49,088 nt of DNA, taken from Lachnospiraceae bacterium. Its GTDB lineage: Bacteria; Bacillota; Clostridia; Lachnospirales; Lachnospiraceae. The notes beneath the pieces were generated by a model that made no database searches, was not told the DNA's origin, and saw nothing but the letters and a program-made list of their open reading frames with translations. The stretch is from positions 1 through 49,088 of the forward strand of contig JAQYBF010000026.1 of the NCBI GenBank assembly GCA_029338875.1. Reading direction: 5' to 3'. The translations under genes and the position numbers were made by a program. Below, one piece after another: positions 16,577-25,073 of the stretch. How positions within the stretch are numbered: position 1 is the stretch's first letter; the number at the start of each line of letters is the position of its first letter.

Positions 16577-17623
16577 TCAGAACTCCAGATAGCATCCGCC
16601 CCAGGTCAGTCCTGCTCCGAATCCGATGCAGAAGATCCGTGTTCCGGCTTTCAGAAGGCCCCGATCCTTCATATCGGCCAGAGCCAGCGGAATGCTTGCG
16701 CCGGACGTATTGCCGTATTCCTGCAGATTCACAAAGAATTTGTCCTCGGGGAGTTTTCTCTGTTTCCGGACGTAATCGATGATCCGGAGATTGGCCTGGT
16801 GGCAGACGATGTAATCGACATCCTCCGCCCGGATCCCGCTCTGTCTCTCCATCTCATCGATCTCAGAGGAAAGCGCCCGCACAGCAAAGCGGAAGACCTT
16901 CCTTCCATCCATCTTCAGATAGCCGTCCTTCATAATTTCCTGGGCATAGTCTTCCGAAATATTGAGCGGATTTGGGGAAACCAGTTTTTCTCCCTGTTTG
17001 GAAAGTCCCGTAATCTGATTCCTTCCGACCGTATGAGCGTAAAGAGCACTCCGGTCGCCCTCGGCCGCCGTATGGCAGAAAAAGTGCTTGTCTTTCGAGG
17101 GCTTCACAATGACCGCCGCAGCTCCGTCGCCAAAGAGGACGCTGACAGACCGTTCGGAGAAGTCCAGCATCTTGGACAGCTGTTCGCCTCCGATCAGGAG
17201 TACATATTTCCGGTCTGACCGGCAGACCGTACCCGAATTCATCAGAGCGTAGATCAGCTGAAGGCCATAGACGAAGCCAGAGCAGGCCGCATTGATATCA
17301 AAGGCGGGAACCCCGCCCGGAATTTTCAAGATTTCCTGGACAGCACAGGCCACAGAGGGAACCATATAATCTGTCGTACAGGTAGCGCAGATCAGAAGGC
17401 CGATCTCCTCGGGCCGGATTCTGGCATCCTCGATTGCCTTTCGGGAGGCCTCTGCTGCAAGATCCGTCAGACTTTCCCGGCCGGTGCACAGATACCGCGA
17501 CTCAATACCGGTTCTGCTTCTGATCCACTCGTCCGAGGTGTCCATATACTGCTTTAAAGCATCATTTTTCAGGCTGGTCTTCGGCAGAGCCTTTCCCAGA
17601 CCTGTGATTTCAATCCCATTCAT
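16577..17623 (-). CDS. fabH: 3-oxoacyl-ACP synthase III FabH
   Basis: This is a 348-residue initiating condensing enzyme that joins an acyl-CoA primer to malonyl-ACP. The catalytic residues are C114 (NAACSGFVYG), H275 (CHQANLRIIDY) and N305 (GNTSGASIPLAL). The C-terminus ends in GFGAGLTWGGCYLEF, typical for FabH. The length is about 20 residues above the Escherichia coli enzyme. It follows accDA by 62 bp. Confidence 0.96.
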   Translation of the reverse strand: MNGIEITGLGKALPKTSLKNDALKQYMDTSDEWIRSRTGIESRYLCTGRESLTDLAAEASRKAIEDARIRPEEIGLLICATCTTDYMVPSVACAVQEILKIPGGVPAFDINAACSGFVYGLQLIYALMNSGTVCRSDRKYVLLIGGEQLSKMLDFSERSVSVLFGDGAAAVIVKPSKDKHFFCHTAAEGDRSALYAHTVGRNQITGLSKQGEKLVSPNPLNISEDYAQEIMKDGYLKMDGRKVFRFAVRALSSEIDEMERQSGIRAEDVDYIVCHQANLRIIDYVRKQRKLPEDKFFVNLQEYGNTSGASIPLALADMKDRGLLKAGTRIFCIGFGAGLTWGGCYLEF

Positions 17624-17685
17624 AGTGCTGTCTCGTTTTCTGCTTTCATTTCCGGCTTGCTGTCAGGCTTTTCTTCGGCTTTGCT

Positions 17686-19515
17686 TTACATTTCCAGCCT
17701 GTCAGCAGGCTCATTTACGGCTTTGCTTTCCCTTCTTTTGTCTGACCCGCTTCCTGTCTGGTCTATATTTGTCCGGTCCGGACAGCCCATGTTACGGTAC
17801 TTCCGATAGCGGCGCTCCAGGAGCTCCTTTGTGCTTTCTCCTTCCAGTTTCTCAAGCTCTTCCACAAGATTCTCTTTCAGGATCCGGCAGATTCCCGGCA
17901 GATCCTTCTGGGCACCGCCCTCGGGCTCCGGAATCAGGCGGTCTGCGATTCCCAGATCCATCAGATCCTGGGCTGTCATTTTCATAACTTCACTGGCTTC
18001 TTTGCTTTTAGATGCATCTTTCCAGAGAATGCTGGCAAAGCCCTCCGGAGACAGAACGGAATACACAGCGTTCTCCAGCATCCAGATCTGGTCTCCAACG
18101 CTGATGGCCAGGGCACCTCCGCTGTTTCCTTCTCCTGTCACGATGCAGATCACAGGAACCGTGAGATCGCTCATGGCAGCCAGATTCTCCGCGATGGCCG
18201 CACTCTGTCCGTTTTCTTCGGCCTCTTTCCCGGGATAGGCTCCCGGCGTATCAATAAAAGTGATGACCGGCCGGCCGAATTTCTCGGCCTGCTTCATCAG
18301 ACGAAGAGCCTTCCGGTAGCCCTGGGGCTCCGGCATGCCGAAATTGCATTTCATGTTTTCAGCCAGATTCTTTCCCTTCCGGTGGCCGATCACGGTCACA
18401 TGTTTTCCATTCAGAAGGCCGATCCCGCCGAAGATGGCCGGGTCTTCCTTCCCGATCCGGTCCCCGCAGAGCCCAAGAAAGTCATCGAAAATCCCGTCAA
18501 TATAATCCGTGATCTTCGGACGTCTCTTGTCTCTTACCAGCTGGACCCGGTCGTATGCCGAGAGACTGCTCTCGGGCTTTTCGTCTTTCGGCTCGTCAGA
18601 GGATTGGACTTCTTTCTCCGGGCTGTCATTTTCAAGACTGCCCGTTGAAAGTCTGACTGCTAAATCTGCAGAAGAGCCCGCGTCAGGGAACCATGCGGAA
18701 TCCATCCGGCCTTCCGGTCCATATCCGTGAAGCATGAGGATCTGCGTAATTACCTTCTTCTGGTCCTGTCTGTCCACGATCTTGTCCACAAAGCCGTGCT
18801 CCAGCTGAAACTCGGACCTCTGAAATCCCTTGGGAAGCTTCTCTCCGATGGTCTGCTCGATGACCCGCGGACCCGCAAAGCCGATCAGTGCACCGGGCTC
18901 TGCCAGGGTGATGTCACCGAGACTGGCATAGCTTGCGCTGACGCCGCCCGTTGTCGGATGAGTCAATACGGAAATGTAGAGCCCTCCGTTTTTACGAAGC
19001 CGCTCGACTGCGGCACTGGTCTTTGCCATCTGCATGAGAGAAACCATTCCCTCCTGCATTCTTGCGCCGCCGCTTGCGGAGAAAATGATGAGAGGAAGCT
19101 TTCTTTGATCTGCCGCTTCAATAGCAAGAGTCAGCTTCTCGCCTTCGGCGGAACCCATGCTTCCCATCATGAAGCTTTTACTGAGCTCCGCTCCCACGGC
19201 CGGAATTCCGTTAATTCTTCCGATTCCAGCAGCACATCCCTGGGGGCTTTCGGTCGTCCTTCTGTTTTCCAAGAGCTTCTTCTGATAGCCCGGAAAATGC
19301 AGGGGATCGTCTGTTTTCAGGTCCGGTGCAAATTCCTCTGTGAAGCGCCCTCCGTCAAAAAGAGCCTTCAGGTGCTGACCGGCCGGATGATGGGCGGTCT
19401 TCTTCTGGCGCATCTTCCGGAATCCCAGTAATGTTTTTCTTTTGTCAGAGAACATACCGTCCTCTGTGCTTTCGTCTGTATCCGGTAAAACCGTTTCTAT
19501 GCTGCTGTTACTCAT
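17686..19515 (-). CDS. accDA: Fused acetyl-CoA carboxylase carboxyltransferase (AccD-AccA)
   Basis: One 609-residue chain contains both carboxyltransferase halves. The AccD part (about 40-285) has MMGSMGSAEGEKLT, LIIFSASGGARMQEG, TTGGVSASYASLGD and GFAGPRVIEQTIGEKLP. An acidic linker (about 290-325) follows. The AccA part (to about 585) has KRPKI-like RPKITDYIDGIF, FIDTPGAYPGKEAEE and GEGNSGGALA. The four-cysteine zinc ribbon normally at the AccD N-terminus is absent: that stretch has no Cys. The frame opens with GTG at 19545, but ATG at 19515 has AAAAGG eight bases before it. It transfers carboxylate from biotin to acetyl-CoA, making malonyl-CoA. It lies between accC and fabH. Confidence 0.92.
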   Translation of the reverse strand: MSNSSIETVLPDTDESTEDGMFSDKRKTLLGFRKMRQKKTAHHPAGQHLKALFDGGRFTEEFAPDLKTDDPLHFPGYQKKLLENRRTTESPQGCAAGIGRINGIPAVGAELSKSFMMGSMGSAEGEKLTLAIEAADQRKLPLIIFSASGGARMQEGMVSLMQMAKTSAAVERLRKNGGLYISVLTHPTTGGVSASYASLGDITLAEPGALIGFAGPRVIEQTIGEKLPKGFQRSEFQLEHGFVDKIVDRQDQKKVITQILMLHGYGPEGRMDSAWFPDAGSSADLAVRLSTGSLENDSPEKEVQSSDEPKDEKPESSLSAYDRVQLVRDKRRPKITDYIDGIFDDFLGLCGDRIGKEDPAIFGGIGLLNGKHVTVIGHRKGKNLAENMKCNFGMPEPQGYRKALRLMKQAEKFGRPVITFIDTPGAYPGKEAEENGQSAAIAENLAAMSDLTVPVICIVTGEGNSGGALAISVGDQIWMLENAVYSVLSPEGFASILWKDASKSKEASEVMKMTAQDLMDLGIADRLIPEPEGGAQKDLPGICRILKENLVEELEKLEGESTKELLERRYRKYRNMGCPDRTNIDQTGSGSDKRRESKAVNEPADRLEM

Positions 19516-19591
19516 ACCTTCTGCCTTTTCCGGCTTCTCCGCCACTTACCTTACCGGTGTTCTGTCATATGAATTTCTTCTGCATTCCGCT

Positions 19592-20968
19592 CTATACTTT
19601 CCGACTCTCCTCACCCCAGCGGATGATGGCATCCGTATTCTTTTCCAGAAATCCGGTGTCGATATTTCCTGTCAGATAATCGTTGTTGAAGAGAATCAGA
19701 TAGAGGAAATCAATGTTTGTGTCGATTCCCTCGATCGTCATTTCTTCCAGGGCAACCCGCATCTTCCGGATGGCTTCCAGCCTTCCCGGCGCATGAACAA
19801 TCACCTTGGCGATCATGGAATCGTAGTAGGGACTGACTTTGCATCCGGAATAGAGAGCGCTTTCGACCCGCACGCCATTTCCCGCAGGAAAATGCAGGAA
19901 GGGGATCTCTCCCGGACAGGGAGCGAAGTTTTTCGCGGGATTTTCCGCATTGATCCGGCACTCGATGGCATGGCCATTAAGATGAATATCACTCTGCTTA
20001 TAGCTGAGAGGCAGGCCTGCTGCGATCCGGATCTGCTCCCGGATCAGGTCAACGCCTGTTACAGCCTCCGTCACCGGGTGCTCCACCTGAATTCTGGTAT
20101 TCATTTCAATGAAATAGAAATGATTCTCCCGGTCGAGGACGAATTCGACGGTACCGGCACTGACATAATGAACTGCTTTTGCCGCCTTGAGTGCGGCCCT
20201 GTGAATGGCCTCTCTCTGTTTGGGATTGAGGATGCTGGCCGGGGATTCCTCCATGAGCTTCTGGTTCCGCCTCTGCATGGAACAGTCCCTTTCCCCGAGC
20301 TGGATGATATTTCCCTTGCTATCTCCAAGGATCTGTACCTCAATATGATGGGGATGGAGGATCAGCTTCTCCAGATAGAGGGATCCGTCACCGAAGGCAG
20401 CGCTTGCCTCGGCCTGGGCACTTTCATAGGCGTTCCGGATCTCCGACTCGTCGAAGGCAGTCCGCATACCGCGTCCTCCGCCGCCGGCCGAAGCCTTGAC
20501 CAGCACGGGATATCCGACCTTGTCCGCAGCTTTAGCCGCATCCTTCCAGTCCTTCAGGATTCCGTCCGAGCCCGGAACGACAGGAACTCCGTGCTTTTTC
20601 ATCAGGGCTCTTGCGCTCTGCTTATCTCCCATCTGGCGGATCATCTGGGAAGTCGGGCCGATAAATGTAATTCCGTTCTTCTCGCATTTTTCAGCGAAAT
20701 CTGCATTTTCAGACAGAAATCCATAGCCCGGATGAATGGCATCGCAGTGATAGGCCTTTGCGGCTTCGATCAGGGCATCCTGATTGAGATAGCTCATCGC
20801 TGCCTGGGCAGGGCCGATGCAGACAGACTCTGTTGCGAACTGAACCGGAAGCGAATCCCGGTCTTCCATGGAATAGGCTGCCACGGTATCAATGCCCATT
20901 TCCTGACAGCATCGAAGAATCCGCATGGCGATCTCCCCGCGATTTGCAATCAGTACTTTCTTAAACAT
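19592..20968 (-). CDS. accC: Biotin carboxylase AccC
   Basis: This is a 458-residue ATP-grasp enzyme that carboxylates biotin on AccB with ATP and bicarbonate. It has MFKKVLIANRGEIAMRI at the start, PGYGFLSENADFAEKC, the glycine-rich loop KASAGGGGRGMR, HVEIQILGD, GERDCSMQRRNQKL and EMNTRIQVEHPVTE with the catalytic residues. Length and motifs are standard. It begins one base after the accB stop, so the two subunits are coupled. Confidence 0.96.
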   Translation of the reverse strand: MFKKVLIANRGEIAMRILRCCQEMGIDTVAAYSMEDRDSLPVQFATESVCIGPAQAAMSYLNQDALIEAAKAYHCDAIHPGYGFLSENADFAEKCEKNGITFIGPTSQMIRQMGDKQSARALMKKHGVPVVPGSDGILKDWKDAAKAADKVGYPVLVKASAGGGGRGMRTAFDESEIRNAYESAQAEASAAFGDGSLYLEKLILHPHHIEVQILGDSKGNIIQLGERDCSMQRRNQKLMEESPASILNPKQREAIHRAALKAAKAVHYVSAGTVEFVLDRENHFYFIEMNTRIQVEHPVTEAVTGVDLIREQIRIAAGLPLSYKQSDIHLNGHAIECRINAENPAKNFAPCPGEIPFLHFPAGNGVRVESALYSGCKVSPYYDSMIAKVIVHAPGRLEAIRKMRVALEEMTIEGIDTNIDFLYLILFNNDYLTGNIDTGFLEKNTDAIIRWGEESRKV

Positions 20969-20969
20969 G

Positions 20970-21515
20970 TCAGCACTCCTCGATGGTCAAAAGAACTGCA
21001 TTGTACTCGGTAAAGACAGCGTCCCCTGCCTTGATCTCCCGAACGACACCGTCGCAGGGAGCCGGGATTTCATTCATCATCTTCATGGCTTCTACCAGTC
21101 CGATGATGTCTCCCTTTTTCACTCTCTGTCCTTCCTCGACATAGGGTTTCTCTCCGGGCTTGGATGCGCGGTAGAAGATTCCGGCAATCGGAGCCTTGAC
21201 AAGAACAAGATTTGCTGCGCTTTCCTCTTTCGATCCGGATTTTCCTTCCGTAGAAGTCTCTTCTTTGGTTCCGGTTTTCTTTTCGCCGGCCTCTGTAGAA
21301 GAATTTTCAGCATCTGACCCTGAGGATTCAGCTTCCCGGATCTTCCGTCCTTCTCTGTTTCCCTGATTGCTGACAGGCATATCTGTCGAATGATCATTTC
21401 GCGGTTCATTTCGGAAGCTGAGCGTCTCCTCCGGCGTCTCATAGCGGAATCTGGTCAGCCCCGATTTTCGAAAGCTTTCCATCAGTTTCTGCAATTCTTC
21501 CACTGTATAGCTCAT
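20970..21515 (-). CDS. accB: Biotin carboxyl carrier protein AccB
   Basis: This 181-residue protein has a biotinyl domain at its C-terminus; K145 in EAMKMMNE is the biotinylated lysine. The N-terminal 35 residues form the usual helix, and a long linker rich in Ser, Glu, Lys and Gly (about 36-105) connects them instead of the more common Pro/Ala linker. It carries carboxybiotin from AccC to the AccDA enzyme. It lies 65 bp after acpP and one base before accC. Confidence 0.94.
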   Translation of the reverse strand: MSYTVEELQKLMESFRKSGLTRFRYETPEETLSFRNEPRNDHSTDMPVSNQGNREGRKIREAESSGSDAENSSTEAGEKKTGTKEETSTEGKSGSKEESAANLVLVKAPIAGIFYRASKPGEKPYVEEGQRVKKGDIIGLVEAMKMMNEIPAPCDGVVREIKAGDAVFTEYNAVLLTIEEC

Positions 21516-21580
21516 TTCAGACCTCCAAACTCTGAAGAACTCCCCGGCACATTTGGCCGTAACTCCGATTCCCCGGCTCT

Positions 21581-21823
21581 TCAGTTCTCCTTATGATCAT
21601 CGATATACTTCACGACATCATTCACAGTGTGCAGATTGGAAAGCTCCTCATCCGGGACCTTGATTCCGAAGTTCTCCTCAACTGCCATCATGAGTTCAAC
21701 GACATCGAGCGAATCGGCCTTGAGATCATTGAAGAAGTCGGATTCCGGATGAATTTCTTCTGCATCAACACTGAGAGTATCGACAATCAGCTCTTTTAAC
21801 TTTTCAAAAGTATCCATGTTCAT
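21581..21823 (-). CDS. acpP: Acyl carrier protein AcpP
   Basis: This is an 80-residue acidic carrier. S38 in KADSLDVVELMM is the phosphopantetheine site. Helix 1 (FEKLKELIVDTLSVD) and the conserved PESDFFNDL precede it. It is the first gene of the fatty-acid operon, with AAAAGGAGAA as Shine-Dalgarno site and a leader of about 75 bases after the promoter at 21904-21932. Confidence 0.96.
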   Translation of the reverse strand: MNMDTFEKLKELIVDTLSVDAEEIHPESDFFNDLKADSLDVVELMMAVEENFGIKVPDEELSNLHTVNDVVKYIDDHKEN

Positions 21824-21872
21824 TCTCCTTTTCGTTTCCTTTGTTTGCGGTAATTGCTTTAAATATTTTAGT

Positions 21873-21884
21873 TAAATTAATTTA
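21873..21884. promoter_or_regulatory. 12-bp palindrome downstream of the fatty-acid operon promoter
   Basis: TAAATTAATTTA is a perfect palindrome lying about 13-24 bases after the predicted transcription start. A MarR dimer bound there would block RNA polymerase. Linking it to the MarR gene at 11383 is inference. Confidence 0.4.
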
Positions 21885-21903
21885 GGTTTCTACTACGTGC
21901 CTT

Positions 21904-21932
21904 ACTATACTGCGACTCCACTCTGACGTCAA
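21904..21932 (-). promoter_or_regulatory. Sigma-A type promoter of the fatty-acid operon
   Basis: On the minus strand the -35 TTGACG (21927-21932) and -10 TATAGT (21904-21909) are separated by exactly 17 bases. Transcription would start near 21897 and read acpP first. Confidence 0.75.
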
Positions 21933-21983
21933 TATATTTCAATTATTTTACATAAATTTATTTAGATATATGCTGTGAAGACA

Positions 21984-22018
21984 TAAAAAAAGAGCATACA
22001 GAAACTTCTGTACGCTCT
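21984..22018 (-). terminator. Terminator between the bile salt hydrolase gene and the fatty-acid operon
   Basis: A 13-bp stem with one mismatch (AGAGCATACAGAA with TTCTGTACGCTCT) is followed on the minus strand by seven T. It shields the acpP promoter from read-through. Confidence 0.8.
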
Positions 22019-22098
22019 AAATTTCATTTGTCCAATATTCAATCTGAAGAGCAGATTTAAAAATATGAATAGCAGGCATTCTGTCAAAAATGGACATT

Positions 22099-22144
22099 AA
22101 AAGCTGCCGCAATTCCAATATGACATGGAATTGCAACAGCTTTT
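22099..22144 (-). terminator. First terminator-like hairpin after the bile salt hydrolase gene
   Basis: AAAAGCTG and GCAATTCCA pair with TGGAATTGC and CAGCTTTT around a two-base internal loop. The minus strand continues TTTTAATG. It lies 27 bp after the stop codon and forms a tandem terminator with the hairpin at 21984-22018. Confidence 0.65.
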
Positions 22145-22170
22145 AAAGCCAGATTCTAACCAGAGCAGGC

Positions 22171-23160
22171 TCAGTTCTGATAATTGATCTGCTGCCCTTT
22201 CACAAGCTCGTAAGTTACAACAGAGCTTCCGTCCAGATCCTCGTGATGCATGTCAACTGCGCTGATCTGGCTGTTGTCATAGGTCGTGTAGTAATAGATT
22301 CCACGATCTGTGTTGCAGCAGCTTGAATAGATGGTATATTCGCAGATCGGGCTTCCGTCTTCGTTATAACCCAGCCGGCAGCAGCCCTTCTGCTGTTCTA
22401 CCGAACCCAGAATTTTAAAGAACTGGGAGATGCTAGCGCTCTCACTGTCATCCGAGACGGAATTCATTTTTGTGAAGGCCACCTTCACAAAACGGGAAGC
22501 GGATGACAGGTCACCGGGGATACCGAAGCCGCCCATACCTCTGGAGTAAGTATTGAAGTTCACACCCTTTGCCAGCCTGTTTTCCGGCAGATCCGCAGAA
22601 GCGTTCATATAGTCTGCGATATGGAGAAGATGATAGTCGAAGGTCGGATTGTTGGTCATGACACCGAATGGATTGTCATAGATCTGAGGGCCCCGCTCTG
22701 TTTGCTCGAAGACTATGGCCCGGTCCTTATCGGCAATCATCCAGTGCAGGGGAGACGGCTGCAGTTCCTTACTGAAAGCATCATCGGTCACATTGATTTT
22801 TTCCAGAAGCTTTTCCGCTTCCCCAACATTCTTACACTGACCCAGAATCCAGACGATCAACTCGAAGGAAGCCACATTGTCCTTTCCTTCCATTGCTTTC
22901 GCATAATGGGCATTGCCGGGGAAATTCAGTCCCGCCATACTCAGACCCTTCTCATTCGTGGCATCATAGTAAAGCGGATAGTCTCCGACAACGAAGGCCA
23001 TGCCGATCATTGCATAATGATGCTCCAGCTTTCCTCCGTGTCTGAATTCAAAGACTTTGTTTCTCGGCGTAACCGTGACGGTTTCGTGATAGGAAAATTC
23101 CAGGTCGAGATTCCTGCCAAAATAGTGGTCTCTTGTCTGATAGGTTGCTGCAGTACACAT
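22171..23160 (-). CDS. bsh: Bile salt hydrolase (choloylglycine hydrolase family)
   Basis: This is a 329-residue N-terminal-nucleophile hydrolase. After removal of Met1, Cys2 (MCTAATY) is the nucleophile. The other active-site residues are R16 and D19 (FGRNLDLE), N79 (GLNFPG), N170 (MTNNPTFDYH) and R223 (SASRFVK). Asn in GLNFPG favours bile salt hydrolase over penicillin V acylase, and the sequence closely resembles the Clostridium perfringens enzyme as I remember it (shared NEKGL, LHWMI, GIYYYTTYDN-like blocks). It would deconjugate glyco- or tauro-bile acids in the cytoplasm. It has AAAGGAGG ten bases before ATG. It follows a C69 dipeptidase on the same strand by 132 bp. Confidence 0.9.
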   Translation of the reverse strand: MCTAATYQTRDHYFGRNLDLEFSYHETVTVTPRNKVFEFRHGGKLEHHYAMIGMAFVVGDYPLYYDATNEKGLSMAGLNFPGNAHYAKAMEGKDNVASFELIVWILGQCKNVGEAEKLLEKINVTDDAFSKELQPSPLHWMIADKDRAIVFEQTERGPQIYDNPFGVMTNNPTFDYHLLHIADYMNASADLPENRLAKGVNFNTYSRGMGGFGIPGDLSSASRFVKVAFTKMNSVSDDSESASISQFFKILGSVEQQKGCCRLGYNEDGSPICEYTIYSSCCNTDRGIYYYTTYDNSQISAVDMHHEDLDGSSVVTYELVKGQQINYQN

Positions 23161-23292
23161 AATCTAACTACCTCCTTTATGCATCTCTACTCCAGAACAT
23201 CATATGGAATCAGCAGCCATTTCCTGCTGCAGATTTCCAAATTAGAACCCGTTTTATATTGACCTCAGCTGATCTCCATAGATCACCTTCCG

Positions 23293-24780
23293 TCACGCAT
23301 CCGACCGTGCATAGCTGTTCTTCATCTCATTGCTGGTCTCATAGAGGACGTGGTTCAGAGTAGCGGTTGCTTCCTTCTTCACCATGTCTGCGACTTCCTG
23401 GTTGATTCCCTCGAAATAGGACTTGGAAATCTTCGCAGAATCGGCCTGAATCTCATCATCAGTCCGATTCAGGATCTCATGGGATTTGGCTCCGACAGAC
23501 TCAGTGTAGCGCTCGATCCAGTTGATATTTCCCTTGTAATTGGCATCAGTTAAGGCTGCAATCAGGCGGCTGGTCCAATAGAAACTCTCTGTTGAGACAT
23601 CCCCTGTCGTGGAATTCAGATAAGAAGGTGTCCGGTCTACATTTGGATAGAAGGGCACCATGACATTGAAGGCGTTGGAAGCGAAAGCCAGCCATTCAAT
23701 GGCTCTGGCGCCAGCCGGCATATCCGGGCGGATCTGGACAAAGCCAAGGAAGTCGTTCCGATTGATGCCGATGGACCGGTAGGCGCCCCGCATGGAGGCT
23801 TCTCCGTAGCTTCCGTAAGGATCGTAGGGTGTGCCCTGGTAATGCGAGGACAGGACATACTTGACATCCTCCGGTGTAATCAGATGCTCCGGCGTCATGT
23901 TCCATGGCAGCTGGTCGGATTCCGGCTTCATCTGGGCATTCGGTCCGTCGAAGGTGAAGCTATTGCCATTGAAATAGCGAAGCATAAACCAGGCCCGGGG
24001 CGTATTGTAAACGTGATCTGCATCGTCGCGGCTTCCGAAAGCCTCTCTGGCATGGAAGTGCTCAGGCGCATCTCCCTTCAGATTCAGATGATTCTTTTCG
24101 ACAAAGGCCCAGAGGTCCCTGGAGCAGAGATTCTCCCTGCCTTCACCAAGGGCATCCTTAAAGTCAAAGAGGTCAATACCCTGCTGATTGGGCATGACCA
24201 CATAGTCCGTATCCGGAACCCGTCTTGCCATCCAATGATGGCCGCCGATCGACTCCAGCCACCAGATCTCATCCTGATCGGAGAAAGCGATACCGTTCAT
24301 CTCGTAGGTTCCGTATTCCTCCAGGAGATGGCCCAGACGGAGGACACCCTCACGTGCGGTCTTAATATAGGGAAGGGTCAGAACTACGAGGTCTTCTTCA
24401 CCGATTCCGCCGGCCTTCTCCGGGCGGTCTCCCTCTGCCTTCTCATAGACGACCAGGGGATCTGCGCCGAGCACCCGGGCGTTGCTGGTGATGGTTTCAG
24501 TCGCCGTCATTCCAACCTCCGCCTCATTGACTCCGCAGGCAGCCCAGATTCCTTCGCCGTCAACGGCGTTGGGAACGGCTGTATAGGCCATGGGATCTTC
24601 CGGAAGGGGAATTTCCACATGGGAAAGCACGGACTTATAAACCATGGGCTGGTCCTCGGGCTTGACCAGGACAAATTTCTTTGGCATATAGACGCCGGAA
24701 GGGGAATCATCATTACGGGCGATCATTGTGGAACCGTCGAAAGAAGCCTTTCTTCCGACCAGAATTGTTGTACAAGACAT
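23293..24780 (-). CDS. C69-family dipeptidase (PepD type)
   Basis: This is a 495-residue peptidase of family C69, another N-terminal-nucleophile hydrolase. MSCTTILVGRKAS places the nucleophile at C3, exposed after short autoprocessing; GSTMIARNDD and NEAEVGMTATETI are family motifs. It would cleave dipeptides of broad specificity. No signal peptide is visible, so it is cytoplasmic. A good promoter lies upstream (24813-24841) and the gene may be cotranscribed with the bile salt hydrolase. Confidence 0.9.
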   Translation of the reverse strand: MSCTTILVGRKASFDGSTMIARNDDSPSGVYMPKKFVLVKPEDQPMVYKSVLSHVEIPLPEDPMAYTAVPNAVDGEGIWAACGVNEAEVGMTATETITSNARVLGADPLVVYEKAEGDRPEKAGGIGEEDLVVLTLPYIKTAREGVLRLGHLLEEYGTYEMNGIAFSDQDEIWWLESIGGHHWMARRVPDTDYVVMPNQQGIDLFDFKDALGEGRENLCSRDLWAFVEKNHLNLKGDAPEHFHAREAFGSRDDADHVYNTPRAWFMLRYFNGNSFTFDGPNAQMKPESDQLPWNMTPEHLITPEDVKYVLSSHYQGTPYDPYGSYGEASMRGAYRSIGINRNDFLGFVQIRPDMPAGARAIEWLAFASNAFNVMVPFYPNVDRTPSYLNSTTGDVSTESFYWTSRLIAALTDANYKGNINWIERYTESVGAKSHEILNRTDDEIQADSAKISKSYFEGINQEVADMVKKEATATLNHVLYETSNEMKNSYARSDA

Positions 24781-24812
24781 AAGCGGTCCTCCATTTCTTT
24801 CAATTCGATTCT

Positions 24813-24841
24813 ATTCTATGATTTCAGGAAAAAAAGTACAA
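24813..24841 (-). promoter_or_regulatory. Promoter of the C69 dipeptidase gene
   Basis: On the minus strand TTGTAC (24836-24841) and TAGAAT (24813-24818) are 17 bases apart, about 35 bp before the ATG. Confidence 0.6.
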
Positions 24842-24917
24842 CCGAATCGGAGCGCGCATATGATTTTCCCCGTCTGCGGCAAAAAAGCGAAGGCAAAAAG
24901 CTAAGACCGATCTTCCC

Positions 24918-24947
24918 TTGCAATTTTCCGAAAAATTGTGCTATAGT
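24918..24947 (+). promoter_or_regulatory. Promoter of the MATE leader
   Basis: TTGCAA (24918-24923) and TATAGT (24942-24947) are 18 bases apart on the plus strand. The transcript would begin near 24954, about eleven bases before the leader-peptide ATG. Confidence 0.6.
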
Positions 24948-24964
24948 TTCTATCGAAAATCAAG

Positions 24965-25009
24965 ATGTTGTATGTAAATGCAGGACTTAGAGCCGCAGTA
25001 CGTTGGTAA
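24965..25009 (+). CDS. 14-codon leader peptide upstream of the MATE gene
   Basis: ATG at 24965 opens a frame encoding MLYVNAGLRAAVRW and TAA. Its last five codons form the 5' arm of the terminator that follows, and the stop codon falls directly after that arm. This is the geometry of ribosome-mediated attenuation: a ribosome stalled near the end of the peptide would cover the arm and let transcription continue. The Shine-Dalgarno site is weak and the 5' leader very short, so initiation may be near-leaderless. Translation itself is inferred. Confidence 0.5.
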   Translation: MLYVNAGLRAAVRW

Positions 25010-25042
25010 ACGTTTCATTCCCAACGTGCTGCGGTTTTTTTT
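24993..25042 (+). terminator. Leader terminator (attenuator) before the MATE gene
   Basis: CCGCAGTACGTTGG (24993-25006) pairs with CCAACGTGCTGCGG (25021-25034), 14 bp with one wobble, followed by eight T. The MATE start at 25074 is 31 bases beyond the T tract. Confidence 0.8.
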
Positions 25043-25073
25043 GTCCGGAAAAAAGCAGTAAAAGGAGTAGCTG

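Noticed and set aside
19442-21013. 523-codon plus-strand frame opposite accC
   Set aside because: It is a shadow of accC; its composition (His, Ser, Arg rich) and lack of motifs argue against a real protein.
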